Below are positions 34,985-45,598 of a DNA stretch of 64,000 nucleotides, piece by piece. A program made the position numbers and the translations under genes. Source of the DNA: Winogradskyella alexanderae (lineage in GTDB: Bacteria > Bacteroidota > Bacteroidia > Flavobacteriales > Flavobacteriaceae); contig NZ_JAIUJR010000007.1 in assembly GCF_020166335.1 (NCBI RefSeq), positions 151,255-215,254 of the forward strand. Direction: 5' to 3'. Under the pieces are notes generated by a model. It worked only from the letters and a program-made list of their open reading frames with translations, made no database searches and was not told where the DNA came from. How positions within the stretch are numbered: position 1 is the stretch's first letter; each line of letters starts with the position of its first letter.

Positions 34985-36022
34985 TTAAATATTTAAAGAA
35001 TTTAATAGTTCTACAAGTTCTGGATTTGAAGGTCTAGGAGCATCTGCGTTTACAATTTTCCCTTGAGGGTCTAAAATTATAAATCTCGGGATGCTATTTA
35101 CTCTGTAATCTTTCATGAATTGAGAATTAAATCCGTTATCTGCTAAAAGCTGAACTCCACCAAGGTTTTTATCCTTAATCATTTTCTTCCAACCTTTATA
35201 TGCTGCACGGACATCACCTTTATACCCTCTACCATCGTCTATTGAGATACTAACAAATTGTATGTTTTTATCTTTAAATCGCGCTTCCAGTTTTTTTAAT
35301 GAAGGTATTTCGACCTTGCATGGCCCACACCAAGTGGCCCAAATATCTATATACAAATACTTACCTTTTAAATCCTCCAAAGATGTGTTATTACCATTAT
35401 AGTTTTCATAATTGGTAAAAACCGGAGATGTACTTCCTTTAGGGAATTGAGTACGTTTCGCTAGCCTTGAATTCATGTAATTGATAATCTGTTGCTCAGT
35501 ACGTTTTACATTCTCGTCTACAATGGCTAAATGCGTTGAGTCTACACTTGGATACCTCTGTTTTAAGTCTTTATAAGCTTGATTATAACTATTAACTGCT
35601 GTTTCTAAATCTTCCTTCGTACCCATTGAAAATAACTTAGGCTGAAAATGTTCTGTGGATATTAAGAATGATTTAACGGTAAAGTTATTAATATCTGAGC
35701 CATCTCCTTTATAAATGATGGATTCAGCAAAAGCATCAAAGTCGGTAGTAAAGGAAGATTCAAAACCGTTTTCTAAATAAATCTGGCCATATTTATTACC
35801 GTGTTTAAAATTATAATCACCAGATTTAATCTTTAAGGTGTCAACGAACGTACCGTCATCATTTAAACTAATGGATTTGTTGTAATTTCTACCTTGAAAA
35901 ATTGTAATGGTTTTGCTTTGGTCAAAGTTTTCAATTTTACCTGAAATGGTTGCGTAGTCCTTTCGCTTTTCCTTACACGCAATTATCATTAACACAAGGC
36001 TAAGTACTATTAATCGTTTCAT
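34985..36022 (-). CDS. TlpA-like thioredoxin-fold lipoprotein
   Basis: The 345-residue protein has a lipoprotein signal (MKRLIVLSLVLMIIAC), a DUF4369-like beta domain at about 25-130 (ATISGKIENFDQSKTITIFQGRNYNKSISLNDDGTFVDTL), a helical middle, and a C-terminal TlpA/AhpC-TSA thioredoxin domain with the redox pair in IWATWCGPCKVEIPSLKKLE. Such proteins reduce or oxidise periplasmic thiols in Bacteroidota. A -7 box lies 20 nt before the ATG. It is monocistronic and convergent with the NAD(P)HX repair gene. Confidence 0.92.
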   Translation of the reverse strand: MKRLIVLSLVLMIIACKEKRKDYATISGKIENFDQSKTITIFQGRNYNKSISLNDDGTFVDTLKIKSGDYNFKHGNKYGQIYLENGFESSFTTDFDAFAESIIYKGDGSDINNFTVKSFLISTEHFQPKLFSMGTKEDLETAVNSYNQAYKDLKQRYPSVDSTHLAIVDENVKRTEQQIINYMNSRLAKRTQFPKGSTSPVFTNYENYNGNNTSLEDLKGKYLYIDIWATWCGPCKVEIPSLKKLEARFKDKNIQFVSISIDDGRGYKGDVRAAYKGWKKMIKDKNLGGVQLLADNGFNSQFMKDYRVNSIPRFIILDPQGKIVNADAPRPSNPELVELLNSLNI

Positions 36023-36042
36023 ATTTTGGGTTTAAATTCGGC

Positions 36043-36050
36043 CAAATATA
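36043..36050 (-). promoter_or_regulatory. -7 box TATATTTG (minus strand)
   Basis: Exact TAnnTTTG match on the minus strand, 20 nt before the TlpA-like gene ATG. Confidence 0.6.
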
Positions 36051-36148
36051 AAGATTTAAAAAAGGATTAACCAATCTTATGAATTATTAACAATTTGTCC
36101 AGTTCTCTGAAATTATTCCATATTTTGAACTTGAATTAAATCACTAAA

Positions 36149-37687
36149 ATGAATGCTTATCATATAATTTCATCCCAACCACTAGATATTGTAACAATCT
36201 ATAACTTGTTTAAGGATAACAAAAAGTTGAAACTGTCCCATGAGTTAAAAGAAAGAATTGTTAAAAGTAAGACATATTTAGATAATAAGTTGGCCAAAAA
36301 TAAAAAACCAATGTATGGAATCAATACAGGCTTTGGCTCACTTTACAACGTAAAAATATCAGATGAAGATCTGTCTAAATTGCAGGAAAATTTGGTAATG
36401 TCTCACGCCTGTGGTACAGGTGATCGAGTTCCGGAATCAATTGTCAAGGTGATGTTGTTATTAAAAATTCAATCATTAAGTCACGGTCATAGTGGTGTGC
36501 AACTTAAAACCATTGAACGGCTTATAGACTTCTTTAATAATGATATATTTCCTTTTGTTTACACACAAGGATCTCTGGGTGCATCGGGCGATTTAGCACC
36601 ATTAGCCCATCTTGCATTACCATTAATTGGAAAAGGCAAGGTGGTTCACAATAAGGACGAATATGAAGCACAAGACATTTTAAGCAAGTACAATTGGGAG
36701 GCCATCAAATTAGAAGCAAAAGAAGGATTGGCATTACTTAACGGGACGCAATTTATGAGTGCTTATGGTGTGTATTTACTTTTAATGTCTCATAAAACAT
36801 CCTATTTGGCAGATATTATAGCAAGTATTTCACTTGACGCATTTGATGGAAGGTTAGATCCTTTTCATGATTTGGTACATTCTGTCAGGCCACATCCAGG
36901 GCAATGGAAAGTTGCTAGACGTTTTAATGAATTACTTGATGGAAGCGAATTGATTGTACGAGATAAAGAACATGTACAAGATCCTTATTCCTTTAGATGT
37001 ATTCCTCAAGTCCATGGCGCCACAAAGGATACTCTAGATTTTGTTGAGAAAGTTGTGCTAACAGAAATTAATTCTGTCACAGATAATCCTAATATTTTTC
37101 CAGATGAGGATATGATTATTTCTGGAGGTAATTTTCATGGACAGCCATTAGCTCTAGCATTAGACTATCTGAAAATAGCAATGGCAGAGATTGGCAATAT
37201 TTCTGAGAGGCGAATTTTTCAATTAGTTTCTGGTTTAAGAGGTTTGCCTGCTTTTTTAGTGGACAACCCAGGATTAAATTCCGGTTTTATGATCCCTCAA
37301 TATACAGCAGCAAGTATTGTTAGTGCAAATAAACAATTAGCCACACCAGCAAGTATTGACAGTATAGTTTCAAGTAACGGTCAGGAAGATCATGTGAGTA
37401 TGGGTGCAAATGCTGCCACACAAGCTTATACTTTGATTCGAAATGTTGAAAAGGTTATAGCAATTGAATTAATGAATGCCTCACAAGCTTTGGAGTTTAG
37501 AAGACCATTAAAAACTTCGCCATTATTAGAGTCTTTTTTAGAACACTATAGAAAAGTTGTGCCATTCATTAAGGTAGACGAAGTCCTGCATGACTATATT
37601 GAGGCCTCCGTTCAATTTTTAAAGGATGTGGATATCGAGGTGGAGGAATTGTTCTTGAATCATTATGGTCTTAAAAATAAGGTGTAA
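36149..37687 (+). CDS. hutH: Histidine ammonia-lyase HutH
   Basis: HutH removes ammonia from histidine to give urocanate. The 512-residue protein has MYGINTGFGSL, the cofactor-forming triad in QGSLGASGDLAPLAHLAL (Ala-Ser-Gly cyclises to MIO), NGTQFMSAYGVYL, and QDPYSFRCIPQVHGA with the active-site Tyr and Arg. Tyrosine or phenylalanine ammonia-lyases share the MIO site, but the spacing and the E-FRRPLKTSP segment favour HutH. No hutU, hutI or hutG gene is adjacent, so the pathway genes are dispersed. The stop is 1 bp from the end of a convergent gene. Confidence 0.93.
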   Translation: MNAYHIISSQPLDIVTIYNLFKDNKKLKLSHELKERIVKSKTYLDNKLAKNKKPMYGINTGFGSLYNVKISDEDLSKLQENLVMSHACGTGDRVPESIVKVMLLLKIQSLSHGHSGVQLKTIERLIDFFNNDIFPFVYTQGSLGASGDLAPLAHLALPLIGKGKVVHNKDEYEAQDILSKYNWEAIKLEAKEGLALLNGTQFMSAYGVYLLLMSHKTSYLADIIASISLDAFDGRLDPFHDLVHSVRPHPGQWKVARRFNELLDGSELIVRDKEHVQDPYSFRCIPQVHGATKDTLDFVEKVVLTEINSVTDNPNIFPDEDMIISGGNFHGQPLALALDYLKIAMAEIGNISERRIFQLVSGLRGLPAFLVDNPGLNSGFMIPQYTAASIVSANKQLATPASIDSIVSSNGQEDHVSMGANAATQAYTLIRNVEKVIAIELMNASQALEFRRPLKTSPLLESFLEHYRKVVPFIKVDEVLHDYIEASVQFLKDVDIEVEELFLNHYGLKNKV

Positions 37688-37688
37688 A

Positions 37689-38057
37689 TTATATCTTAAC
37701 CATTTTGTTGGCCCACTCATAAGCTTCTTCTAATTCCGAGAAGATACCAAAAGGTTTGCTTAAAAACATTTTTTCAACTTCAGCGTTGCTCCTTGCCTTA
37801 TAATCCTTTGAAACGACTGCAAATCCTCTAAGATTATCAATTTTAGATGTTTCGATATAAATGTTTGGATCAACAGAATATGAATTTAATCGGTGCGTAA
37901 TATAGACAAATGGCTTATTCTCAAAATAATCTTTAGCTAATTCTGCTAAGATATTGTTGTGTTTTAAAAGTACGGTAACCCCCTCGTTAATAACGACTAC
38001 CATGTAGTTGTCATATATACTAACGTTGCAAAAATCGAGTGTTAGGGATTCTCTCAT
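37689..38057 (-). CDS. Conserved small protein, possible STAS-like fold
   Basis: The 122-residue soluble protein starts MRESLTLDFCNVSIYDNYMVVVINEGVTVLLKHNNIL and ends FGIFSELEEAYEWANKMVKI. The alternation of strands and helices, with a final helix after a F-F segment (SKPFGIFSELEEAYEWA), looks like the SpoIIAA/STAS-like fold of small Bacteroidota proteins. I do not recognise a named family. It is monocistronic: the clpC terminator lies before it and it ends 1 bp from hutH. Confidence 0.65.
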   Translation of the reverse strand: MRESLTLDFCNVSIYDNYMVVVINEGVTVLLKHNNILAELAKDYFENKPFVYITHRLNSYSVDPNIYIETSKIDNLRGFAVVSKDYKARSNAEVEKMFLSKPFGIFSELEEAYEWANKMVKI

Positions 38058-38083
38058 TTCGAAAAATTTATAAAAAGATAGAA

Positions 38084-38110
38084 AAAACTCCTTTAAAAGA
38101 AAGGAGTTTT
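38084..38110 (-). terminator. Intrinsic terminator of clpC
   Basis: An 11-bp perfect stem (AAAACTCCTTT at 38084-38094, complement 38100-38110) with a 5-nt loop lies 21 bp past the clpC stop in its direction of reading. Confidence 0.85.
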
Positions 38111-38131
38111 GAATTTTAAATGTAATAAAAT

Positions 38132-40684
38132 CTAAGATTCTGTCGTTTTACTAGAGCTTTTTATTTTGATTTTAAGCTCATTGCTTTTGGCATCTAAATC
38201 CATAGTAATGGTGTCACCTTCTTGGATTTTTGCACTAATTATTTCCTCCGCCAACGCATCCTCGACATACTTTTGAATAGCTCGATTTAAAGGCCTTGCG
38301 CCATACTGCTTGTCAAATCCTTTCTCAGCAATATATCCTATAGCAGCTTCTGTAAGCTTCAGGTTATATCCTAAATCTTTGATACGCTCTATTAGCTTAA
38401 TAAGTTCAATATCAATAATTTTATTGATATCTTCTTTCTCTAATGTATTAAACACAATGACATCGTCAATTCTGTTTAAAAATTCTGGAGCAAATGCTTT
38501 TTTCAATGCATTCTCTATTACAGCCTTGGCATGATCAGGCTCCTGCGCTTGTTGCGCTGCGGTTCCAAAACCAACTCCTGTGCCAAAATCCTTAAGCTTT
38601 CTTGCGCCTATATTTGATGTCATTATAATAATAGTATTTCGGAAATCAATTTTTCTTCCAAGACTGTCAGTTAAATACCCATCATCCAAAACCTGTAACA
38701 ACATGTTAAACACATCTGGATGTGCCTTTTCAATTTCATCCAAGAGGACAACTGCATAAGGCTTGCGTCTTATCTTTTCAGTTAATTGGCCACCTTCTTC
38801 ATATCCAACATAACCTGGAGGCGCACCAATTAATCTAGAAATGGCAAACTTCTCCATGTATTCACTCATGTCTATTCTTACAAGGGCATCATCACTGTCA
38901 AATAATTCTCGAGCAAGTACTTTTGCTAATTGTGTTTTACCAACACCAGTCTGTCCAAGGAAAATGAACGAACCAATTGGTTTATTTGGATCTTTTAATC
39001 CTGCTCTATTTCTTTGAATAGCCTTAACAACTTTAGCTACAGCTTGATCTTGACCAATAACTTTTCCTTTAATCAACTCTGGAAGTTGTGCTAACTTGTT
39101 GAGTTCAGTTTGAGCTATTTTGTTAACAGGTATTCCGGTCATCATCGAAATAACGTCTGCAACATTATCTTCCGTAACAATTTCTCTATGTTGCTTCGTT
39201 TCTTCTTCCCATTTTTCTTGAGCAGAAGCTAAATCTTTCTCTAGTCGTTTTTCGTCGTCCCTTAGCTTTGCAGCCTCCTCGTATTTCTGCTTCTTCACGA
39301 CACTATTTTTAGTTTCTCTAACTTCCTCTAATTTTTTTTCTAATTCAAGGATTTGCTTAGGAACATCAATATTAGTTATATGTACACGTGATCCGGCTTC
39401 ATCGAGTGCGTCAATTGCTTTGTCTGGTAAGAATCGCTCGGTCATATACCTATTGGTAAGCTTAACACATGCGGCAATTGCGCCATCTGTATAATCTACA
39501 TTATGGTGATCTTCATACTTACTTTTTATATTGTTCAGGATTTCGATTGTTTCCTCAACCGTAGTTGGTTCTACAATAACCTTTTGAAAACGTCTTTCTA
39601 GAGCACCGTCTTTTTCAATGTATTGTCTGTACTCATCTAATGTTGTTGCGCCTATGCATTGAATTTCGCCTCTTGCCAATGCTGGTTTGAACATATTCGA
39701 TGCATCTAAGCTACCTGTGGCACCGCCTGCACCAACAATTGTATGGATTTCGTCGATAAACAAAATGATGTCGTCATTTTTTTCGAGCTCATTCATTACC
39801 GCTTTCATACGCTCTTCAAACTGACCACGATATTTTGTGCCAGCAACAAGACTCGCCAAATCTAAAGTAACAACACGTTTGTTGAAAAGTGTTCTCGAAA
39901 CCTTACGCTTTACAATTCGCAAGGCCAATCCTTCTGCAATTGCAGATTTACCAACTCCTGGTTCACCTATCAATAGCGGATTGTTCTTTTTTCTTCGACT
40001 TAGTATCTGAGAAACACGTTGAATTTCTTTCTCACGACCCACTACAGGGTCTAATTTTCCTTCTTCGGCCAAAATGGTAAGATCCCTACCAAAGTTATCT
40101 AAAACAGGTGTTTTTGATTTCTTATTTGTTTTGCCTGATTGGCCTCCGCCAAACGGATTTTGTTTTGCTTCTTCTTCTTCGTTTATGTCATCATCAGAGT
40201 AAGATTCAGCTTTTGGGCCATCTATGTAATCGTCTTCGCTTGTTATCATTGATTTAAATTCTTCTTTTACGTTATCATAATCTACCTTAAGCTTGTTTAA
40301 CAACTTAGTGGTTGGATCATTTTCATTTCTCAAAATGCACAGTAATAAATGTGCAGTATTTATAGAAGTACTTTGAAAAAGTTTGGCTTCTAAAAATGTT
40401 GTTTTCAAGGCGCGCTCTGCCTGCCTCGTTAAATGTAGGTTTTTCTTTTCGTTCGAGGTTGTAATTATATTAGGGTTTGCCGGGCTTAATATTTCGACTT
40501 TACGTCTTAAATGATTCAAATCTACATCTAATGAATTTAAAATATCAATAGCCTTACCATTGCCGTCTCTCAAAAGCCCTAACATTAAATGTTCCGTGCC
40601 AATAAAATCATGACCAAGTCTCAGGGCTTCCTCCTTACTATATGCTATTACATCCTTAACTCTTGGTGAAAAATTATCATCCAT
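38132..40684 (-). CDS. clpC: ATP-dependent Clp protease ATP-binding subunit ClpC
   Basis: ClpC unfolds substrates and feeds them to ClpP. The 850-residue protein has two Clp_N repeats (about 1-145), a first AAA+ module with [15 protein letters not shown], a UVR-like middle segment ([33 protein letters not shown]), a second AAA+ module with [17 protein letters not shown], and a D2-small domain. The [38 protein letters not shown] pore-loop and Walker B of D2 are intact. The UVR motif separates ClpC from ClpB and ClpA. It is monocistronic. I saw no exact -7 box in the 259-bp gap to gyrA. Confidence 0.96.
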   Translation of the reverse strand: [850 protein letters not shown]

Positions 40685-40943
40685 AGTAATTTCCTTTCTG
40701 CATTAAAAATAATAAAACATATCAATTAAATGGCAAAAACTATACCTTAATTAATACTTACAAACGAAGAGAACAAAAAAGCAATTTAAATCAAAGAAAA
40801 TCTGGAGATACTTATCAAAAAAAAGATATTAAATATTGTTAATAAAAAGTACCAAAATTAGACAGTTCAAGACCTCTAAACACTCCTAATTTACTTATAT
40901 TAGCACGTTTTGAAAACCTACAAAAAACTAATTGATTAAATAT

Positions 40944-43472
40944 ATGGCAGAAGGAGAAAAACTTATTCCAATTAACATTGAGGATGAAATGAAATCAGCC
41001 TACATTGATTATTCAATGTCGGTCATTGTGTCACGTGCATTACCAGACGTGAGAGACGGCCTAAAACCTGTGCATAGAAGGGTGCTATATGGCATGCATG
41101 AACTAGGAGTTAGATCTAATACGGCCCATAAGAAATCTGCAAGAATTGTTGGTGAAGTATTGGGGAAGTATCACCCGCATGGTGATACATCAGTTTATGA
41201 TACAATGGTAAGAATGGCGCAGGAGTGGAGTTTGCGCTACATGTTAATTGACGGTCAAGGTAATTTTGGCTCCGTAGATGGAGATAGTCCTGCGGCAATG
41301 CGTTACACGGAAGCGCGCATGCGAAAGATATCGGAAGACATGTTGGCAGATATAGACAAGGAGACCGTTGACCATAAGCTTAATTTTGATGATACTTTAG
41401 AAGAACCTACAGTTTTACCGACTAGAATTCCTGGATTATTAGTTAATGGTGCCTCTGGTATTGCAGTAGGTATGGCAACCAATATGCCACCTCACAATCT
41501 TACAGAGGTTGTTGATGGTACAATTGCCTACATTGACAATAATGAGATTGAGATAGATGAGTTAATGCAATTTGTCAAGGCTCCTGATTTTCCAACTGGT
41601 GGAATTATCTATGGATATGATGGTGTTAAAGAAGCATTTCATACAGGACGTGGCCGCATAGTTATGCGTGGTAAGGCTAATATTGAAGAGGTTAACGGAC
41701 GTGAATGCATCATTGTCAATGAGATTCCGTACCAAGTTAATAAGGCTGACATGATAAAAAAGACAGCCGATTTGGTCAACGATAAGAAGCTTGAAGGTAT
41801 ATCTACTATCAGAGATGAGTCTGATAGAAACGGAATGCGCATTGTTTATGTTTTAAAGCGTGACGCTATTCCAAATATTGTTTTAAATAAACTCTATAAA
41901 TATACTGCATTACAATCTTCGTTTAGCGTGAATAATATTGCACTCGTAAACGGTAGGCCACAGCTTTTAAACTTAAAAGATCTTATTCATTATTTCGTTG
42001 AACACAGACACGAGGTGGTTGTAAGACGCACAAAATATGAATTAAGAAAGGCTGAAGAGAGAGCTCATATTTTAGAGGGACTAATTATCGCATCGGATAA
42101 TATAGACGAAGTTATTGCATTAATAAGAGCTTCTGCAAATGCAGATGAAGCTCGTGAAAAGTTGATAGAACGATTTAAGTTGTCTGAAATCCAAGCTAAG
42201 GCAATTGTTGAAATGCGATTGAGACAATTAACGGGCTTAGAACAAGACAAATTACGTGCTGAATACGATGAGCTTTTAAAAACAATAGAAGACCTCAAAG
42301 ATATTCTTGATAAAAAAGACCGTCGAATGGATATCATTAAGGAGGAGTTAATGGTAGTCAAGGAAAAATATGGTGACGACCGCAGATCTTTAATAGAATA
42401 TGCTGGCGGTGATTTAAGTATTGAGGACATGATTCCTGATGAAAAAGTTGTTATCACAATTTCTCATGCGGGTTATATTAAAAGGACGTCTTTAACAGAA
42501 TACAAAACACAAAATAGAGGTGGAGTAGGCCAGAAAGCATCGACTACCAGAAATGAGGATTTTCTAGAACATCTGTTTGTTGGTACCAATCATCAGTACA
42601 TGCTGTTCTTCACCCAAAAAGGAAAGTGTTTCTGGATGCGTGTATATGAAATCCCTGAAGGTGCAAAGACATCTAAAGGTAGAGCTATTCAAAACCTTAT
42701 CAATATTGAACAAGACGATAAGGTAATGGCCTTTATCTGTACACAAGATTTAAAGGATGAAGAATACATCAACAGTCATTACGTAATCATGGCGACCAAA
42801 AAAGGCCAAGTTAAAAAAACTGCATTAGAGCAATATTCACGACCAAGAACTAATGGTATAAATGCAATTACCATCAAAGAAGATGATGAATTACTAGAAG
42901 CTAAATTAACCACTGGCGAAAGTCAAGTAATGCTAGCCTTAAAATCAGGTAAAGCAATTCGTTTCGAAGAGGCGAAAACAAGACCAATGGGTAGAAATGC
43001 GTCTGGTGTTAGAGGTATAACTTTAGCCAATAATCAGGATGAGGTAATAGGTATGGTCGCTGTAAACGATATGGATAGTAATATTCTTGTAGTCTCTGAA
43101 AACGGTTACGGAAAACGATCTAGTTTAGATGACTACAGAATAACCAATAGAGGAGGAAAAGGCGTCAAAACCATATCTATTACAGAAAAAACTGGTAACT
43201 TAGTGTCTATTAAAAACGTGACGGATGATGATGATTTAATGATAATCAATAAATCAGGCATAGCAATACGTATGGAAGTAGCGGATTTGCGAGTAATGGG
43301 TAGAGCCACACAAGGTGTTAAACTCATAAATTTAAAAGGCAATGACTCTATTGCGGCAGTTGCTAAGGTAATGAAGGATGAAGATGAAGCGGAAGAAATA
43401 GAAGACGCTTCTGATAATCAAGATATTAGTAATGATGGCACGGCTATTGATACAAATGATACGGATAACTAA
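40944..43472 (+). CDS. gyrA: DNA gyrase subunit A GyrA
   Basis: GyrA breaks and rejoins DNA in type II supercoiling. The 842-residue protein starts [35 protein letters not shown]; an earlier in-frame TTG at 40932 is less likely. The catalytic Tyr is at about 121 (AMRYTEARM). The quinolone region reads [17 protein letters not shown], with Thr82 at the Ser83-equivalent position of E. coli, as known in flavobacteria. Six beta-pinwheel repeats with a GyrA-box-like [10 protein letters not shown] complete the C terminus. The tail is acidic. A TPR gene follows 30 nt later and is probably co-transcribed. Confidence 0.97.
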   Translation: MAEGEKLIPINIEDEMKSAYIDYSMSVIVSRALPDVRDGLKPVHRRVLYGMHELGVRSNTAHKKSARIVGEVLGKYHPHGDTSVYDTMVRMAQEWSLRYMLIDGQGNFGSVDGDSPAAMRYTEARMRKISEDMLADIDKETVDHKLNFDDTLEEPTVLPTRIPGLLVNGASGIAVGMATNMPPHNLTEVVDGTIAYIDNNEIEIDELMQFVKAPDFPTGGIIYGYDGVKEAFHTGRGRIVMRGKANIEEVNGRECIIVNEIPYQVNKADMIKKTADLVNDKKLEGISTIRDESDRNGMRIVYVLKRDAIPNIVLNKLYKYTALQSSFSVNNIALVNGRPQLLNLKDLIHYFVEHRHEVVVRRTKYELRKAEERAHILEGLIIASDNIDEVIALIRASANADEAREKLIERFKLSEIQAKAIVEMRLRQLTGLEQDKLRAEYDELLKTIEDLKDILDKKDRRMDIIKEELMVVKEKYGDDRRSLIEYAGGDLSIEDMIPDEKVVITISHAGYIKRTSLTEYKTQNRGGVGQKASTTRNEDFLEHLFVGTNHQYMLFFTQKGKCFWMRVYEIPEGAKTSKGRAIQNLINIEQDDKVMAFICTQDLKDEEYINSHYVIMATKKGQVKKTALEQYSRPRTNGINAITIKEDDELLEAKLTTGESQVMLALKSGKAIRFEEAKTRPMGRNASGVRGITLANNQDEVIGMVAVNDMDSNILVVSENGYGKRSSLDDYRITNRGGKGVKTISITEKTGNLVSIKNVTDDDDLMIINKSGIAIRMEVADLRVMGRATQGVKLINLKGNDSIAAVAKVMKDEDEAEEIEDASDNQDISNDGTAIDTNDTDN

Positions 43473-43502
43473 AAATTAATAACAAAAATCAATAATTAAA
43501 AA

Positions 43503-44792
43503 ATGAAAAAATTACTAACATTAGTATTTCTAATTGCTTTTACTTCTGTGAATTTTGCCCAAAAGAGTGAATTAAAAGCAATGGAGAAGGCAATTAAAAA
43601 TTCAAATTTTGCAAGTGCAAAGAGTGCATTAAAATCTGCCGAAGCACTTATTGGTAATATGGACGATAAGTCTAAAGCAAAATTCTATTTTCTAAAAGCC
43701 CAAGCTTTATATGCAAATGGCAAAGGATCGAATGATGATATAGATAAAGCAATCCAGAGTTTAAGCGATTTAAAAGATTTGGAGTCTGCTATGGGCAAGT
43801 TAAGATATACAGAGGATGCGAATCAGATGAAGACTAATATGATGACCACTTTTTTGAATAATGCTAATGATGCTTTTCAAAGCAAGGATTATGCTACGGC
43901 ATCCGTGGGATTTGAAAAAGTATATAGAATGTCACCTGCAGACACGCTCTATCTATATTATGCTGCATCTGCTGCAGTAACCGGTCAAGATTACGCTACG
44001 GCTCTAAAGCACTATATCGAACTTAAAAATATGGGCTATACAGGAGTACAAATGTATTACTATGCAGTTAACAAAGAAACTGGAGAAGAAGAGCGTTTTC
44101 CTAGTAAAGAAATGCGTGATCTTTCCGTAAAAATGTCCAAAACGCATAACAATCCAAAGGATGAAAAAAGCACCTCTAAAACGGCAGAGATTGTAAAAAA
44201 CATAGCTCTAATCTATGTAAACCAAGGTGAAAACGAGAAGGCACTTGGTGCAATGGCAGATGCCAGAGCTGAGAATTCTGATGATATAGGTTTACTATTA
44301 TCAGAGGCTAATGTTCACCTTAAAATGGGTAACAGAGATAAATTCAAGGCTTTAATGGAGGAAGCGACTGAAAAGGATCCTAATAATGCAGAATTACAGT
44401 ATAACTTAGGAGTACTTGCTGCAGAAGGTGGTAATATTGATGCTGCCAAGACTTACTACCAGAGAGCTATTGAAATAAATCCAAATTATACAGATGCATA
44501 TAACAATCTAGCTGTAGTTATTTTAGGTGGTGAAGCTAAGATTGTTGAGGAAATGAATAGTTTAGGTACCAGCGCTGCAGATAACAGAAGGTATGATGAA
44601 CTTAAAGAACAAAGGTCTCAATTATATCAAGAGGCAATTCCATTTTTACAAAAAGCACTTGAATTGAGAAGTTCAAATATTGATGCGGCTAGGACGTTAA
44701 TGAATATTTATAGTGCGCTAGGCGAAATGGACAAGTTTAAAGAAATGAAAGCAGCTGTTGAAGAACTGGAAGCAACTTTAGGAGGAAACTAA
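43503..44792 (+). CDS. Exported tetratricopeptide-repeat protein
   Basis: The 429-residue protein has a signal peptide (MKKLLTLVFLIAFTSVNFAQ) and at least six TPR units; clear ones read AIKNSNFASAKSALKSAE, AELQYNLGVLAAEGGNIDAAKTYYQRAIEINPNYTDAYNNLAVV and AIPFLQKALELRSSNIDAARTLMNIYSALGEMDKF. TPR arrays bind other proteins; the partner is unknown. It follows gyrA at 30 nt, a pairing common in flavobacteria as far as I recall, and ends in a strong terminator. Periplasmic location is inferred from the signal. Confidence 0.9.
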   Translation: MKKLLTLVFLIAFTSVNFAQKSELKAMEKAIKNSNFASAKSALKSAEALIGNMDDKSKAKFYFLKAQALYANGKGSNDDIDKAIQSLSDLKDLESAMGKLRYTEDANQMKTNMMTTFLNNANDAFQSKDYATASVGFEKVYRMSPADTLYLYYAASAAVTGQDYATALKHYIELKNMGYTGVQMYYYAVNKETGEEERFPSKEMRDLSVKMSKTHNNPKDEKSTSKTAEIVKNIALIYVNQGENEKALGAMADARAENSDDIGLLLSEANVHLKMGNRDKFKALMEEATEKDPNNAELQYNLGVLAAEGGNIDAAKTYYQRAIEINPNYTDAYNNLAVVILGGEAKIVEEMNSLGTSAADNRRYDELKEQRSQLYQEAIPFLQKALELRSSNIDAARTLMNIYSALGEMDKFKEMKAAVEELEATLGGN

Positions 44793-44810
44793 ACTTATTT
44801 TGAAAAACAA

Positions 44811-44838
44811 AAAAAGCAACTTGAAAAAGTTGCTTTTT
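44811..44838. terminator. Bidirectional intrinsic terminator
   Basis: A 12-bp perfect stem (AAAAAGCAACTT with its complement at 44827-44838) and 4-nt loop, with A- and T-runs on both sides, lies between the TPR gene and the convergent C40 peptidase gene, whose stop codon directly abuts it. Confidence 0.9.
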
Positions 44839-45588
44839 TTATATGATTTTTTTTATCACTCTCAATTTATGAGTATGGTTGTTTTTTTCTACATTATAAA
44901 TGCCACTATGGTCTAATCTGTCAATTCGTACTTTGCCATGAGCATGTATAATGTGATTGTTCTCCATAATAATGCCGACATGAATAATTTCGCCCTCAGA
45001 ATTATCAAAAAATGCCAGATCACCTGGTTCGCTTTCTTCAATAAAACTTAATGCCTCACCTTGCATAGCTTGTTGCGAGGCATCCCTTAAAAGTTTATAT
45101 CCGTTAAGCTTATAAACCATTTGTGTAAAGCCCGAACAATCTATCCCAAATGGCGATTTACCTCCCCATAAATAAGGAGTGTTAAGGTACATAAATGCAG
45201 TTTTTATAAGGTTTGATTTTTTATTAAGGTCTTTGGATAAATTGCCGTCAAATTTGTGATTAAGCAATTTTATTCCTGTTACATCAGATCCTAAAGGAAT
45301 TGGGTATAATTTGTTGCTTTGATCTGTAACGAATTCGATCAGGTCATTTGATAGTAAGGGAATAGAATCTGCAAGTAATTGATATTCCGATTCATTTATT
45401 TCCTTGTATTGTTTATTATCAATCCAACCTTCATATTTGTCAAAGGCAAATCGTATACGGCTCCATTTCTTGCGCAATTCCAATACCTTAAAATAGTCAC
45501 CATATAGAGCTTGAGAAACCATCTCGCTTTTATCTGATGGCTCAAATCGTATAGGGACAATTCCAAGATTGCAAATACCGTATTGCAT
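44839..45588 (-). CDS. NlpC/P60 (C40) family peptidase with SH3-like N terminus
   Basis: The 249-residue protein resembles dipeptidyl-peptidase VI type enzymes that cut D-Glu-diaminopimelate bonds in peptidoglycan fragments. Bacterial SH3-like segments fill the first 110 residues (MVSQALYGDYFKVLELRKKWSRIRFAFDKYEGWIDNKQY). The catalytic triad is in YLWGGKSPFGIDCSGFTQMVYKL (Cys), IIHVGIIMENNHIIHAHGKVRID (His, His). No signal peptide is visible, so it may act on recycled muropeptides in the cytosol. It lies 10 bp downstream of the thiolase gene on the same strand, so the two may share a transcript. Confidence 0.9.
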   Translation of the reverse strand: MQYGICNLGIVPIRFEPSDKSEMVSQALYGDYFKVLELRKKWSRIRFAFDKYEGWIDNKQYKEINESEYQLLADSIPLLSNDLIEFVTDQSNKLYPIPLGSDVTGIKLLNHKFDGNLSKDLNKKSNLIKTAFMYLNTPYLWGGKSPFGIDCSGFTQMVYKLNGYKLLRDASQQAMQGEALSFIEESEPGDLAFFDNSEGEIIHVGIIMENNHIIHAHGKVRIDRLDHSGIYNVEKNNHTHKLRVIKKII

Positions 45589-45598
45589 AAAGGTATAC

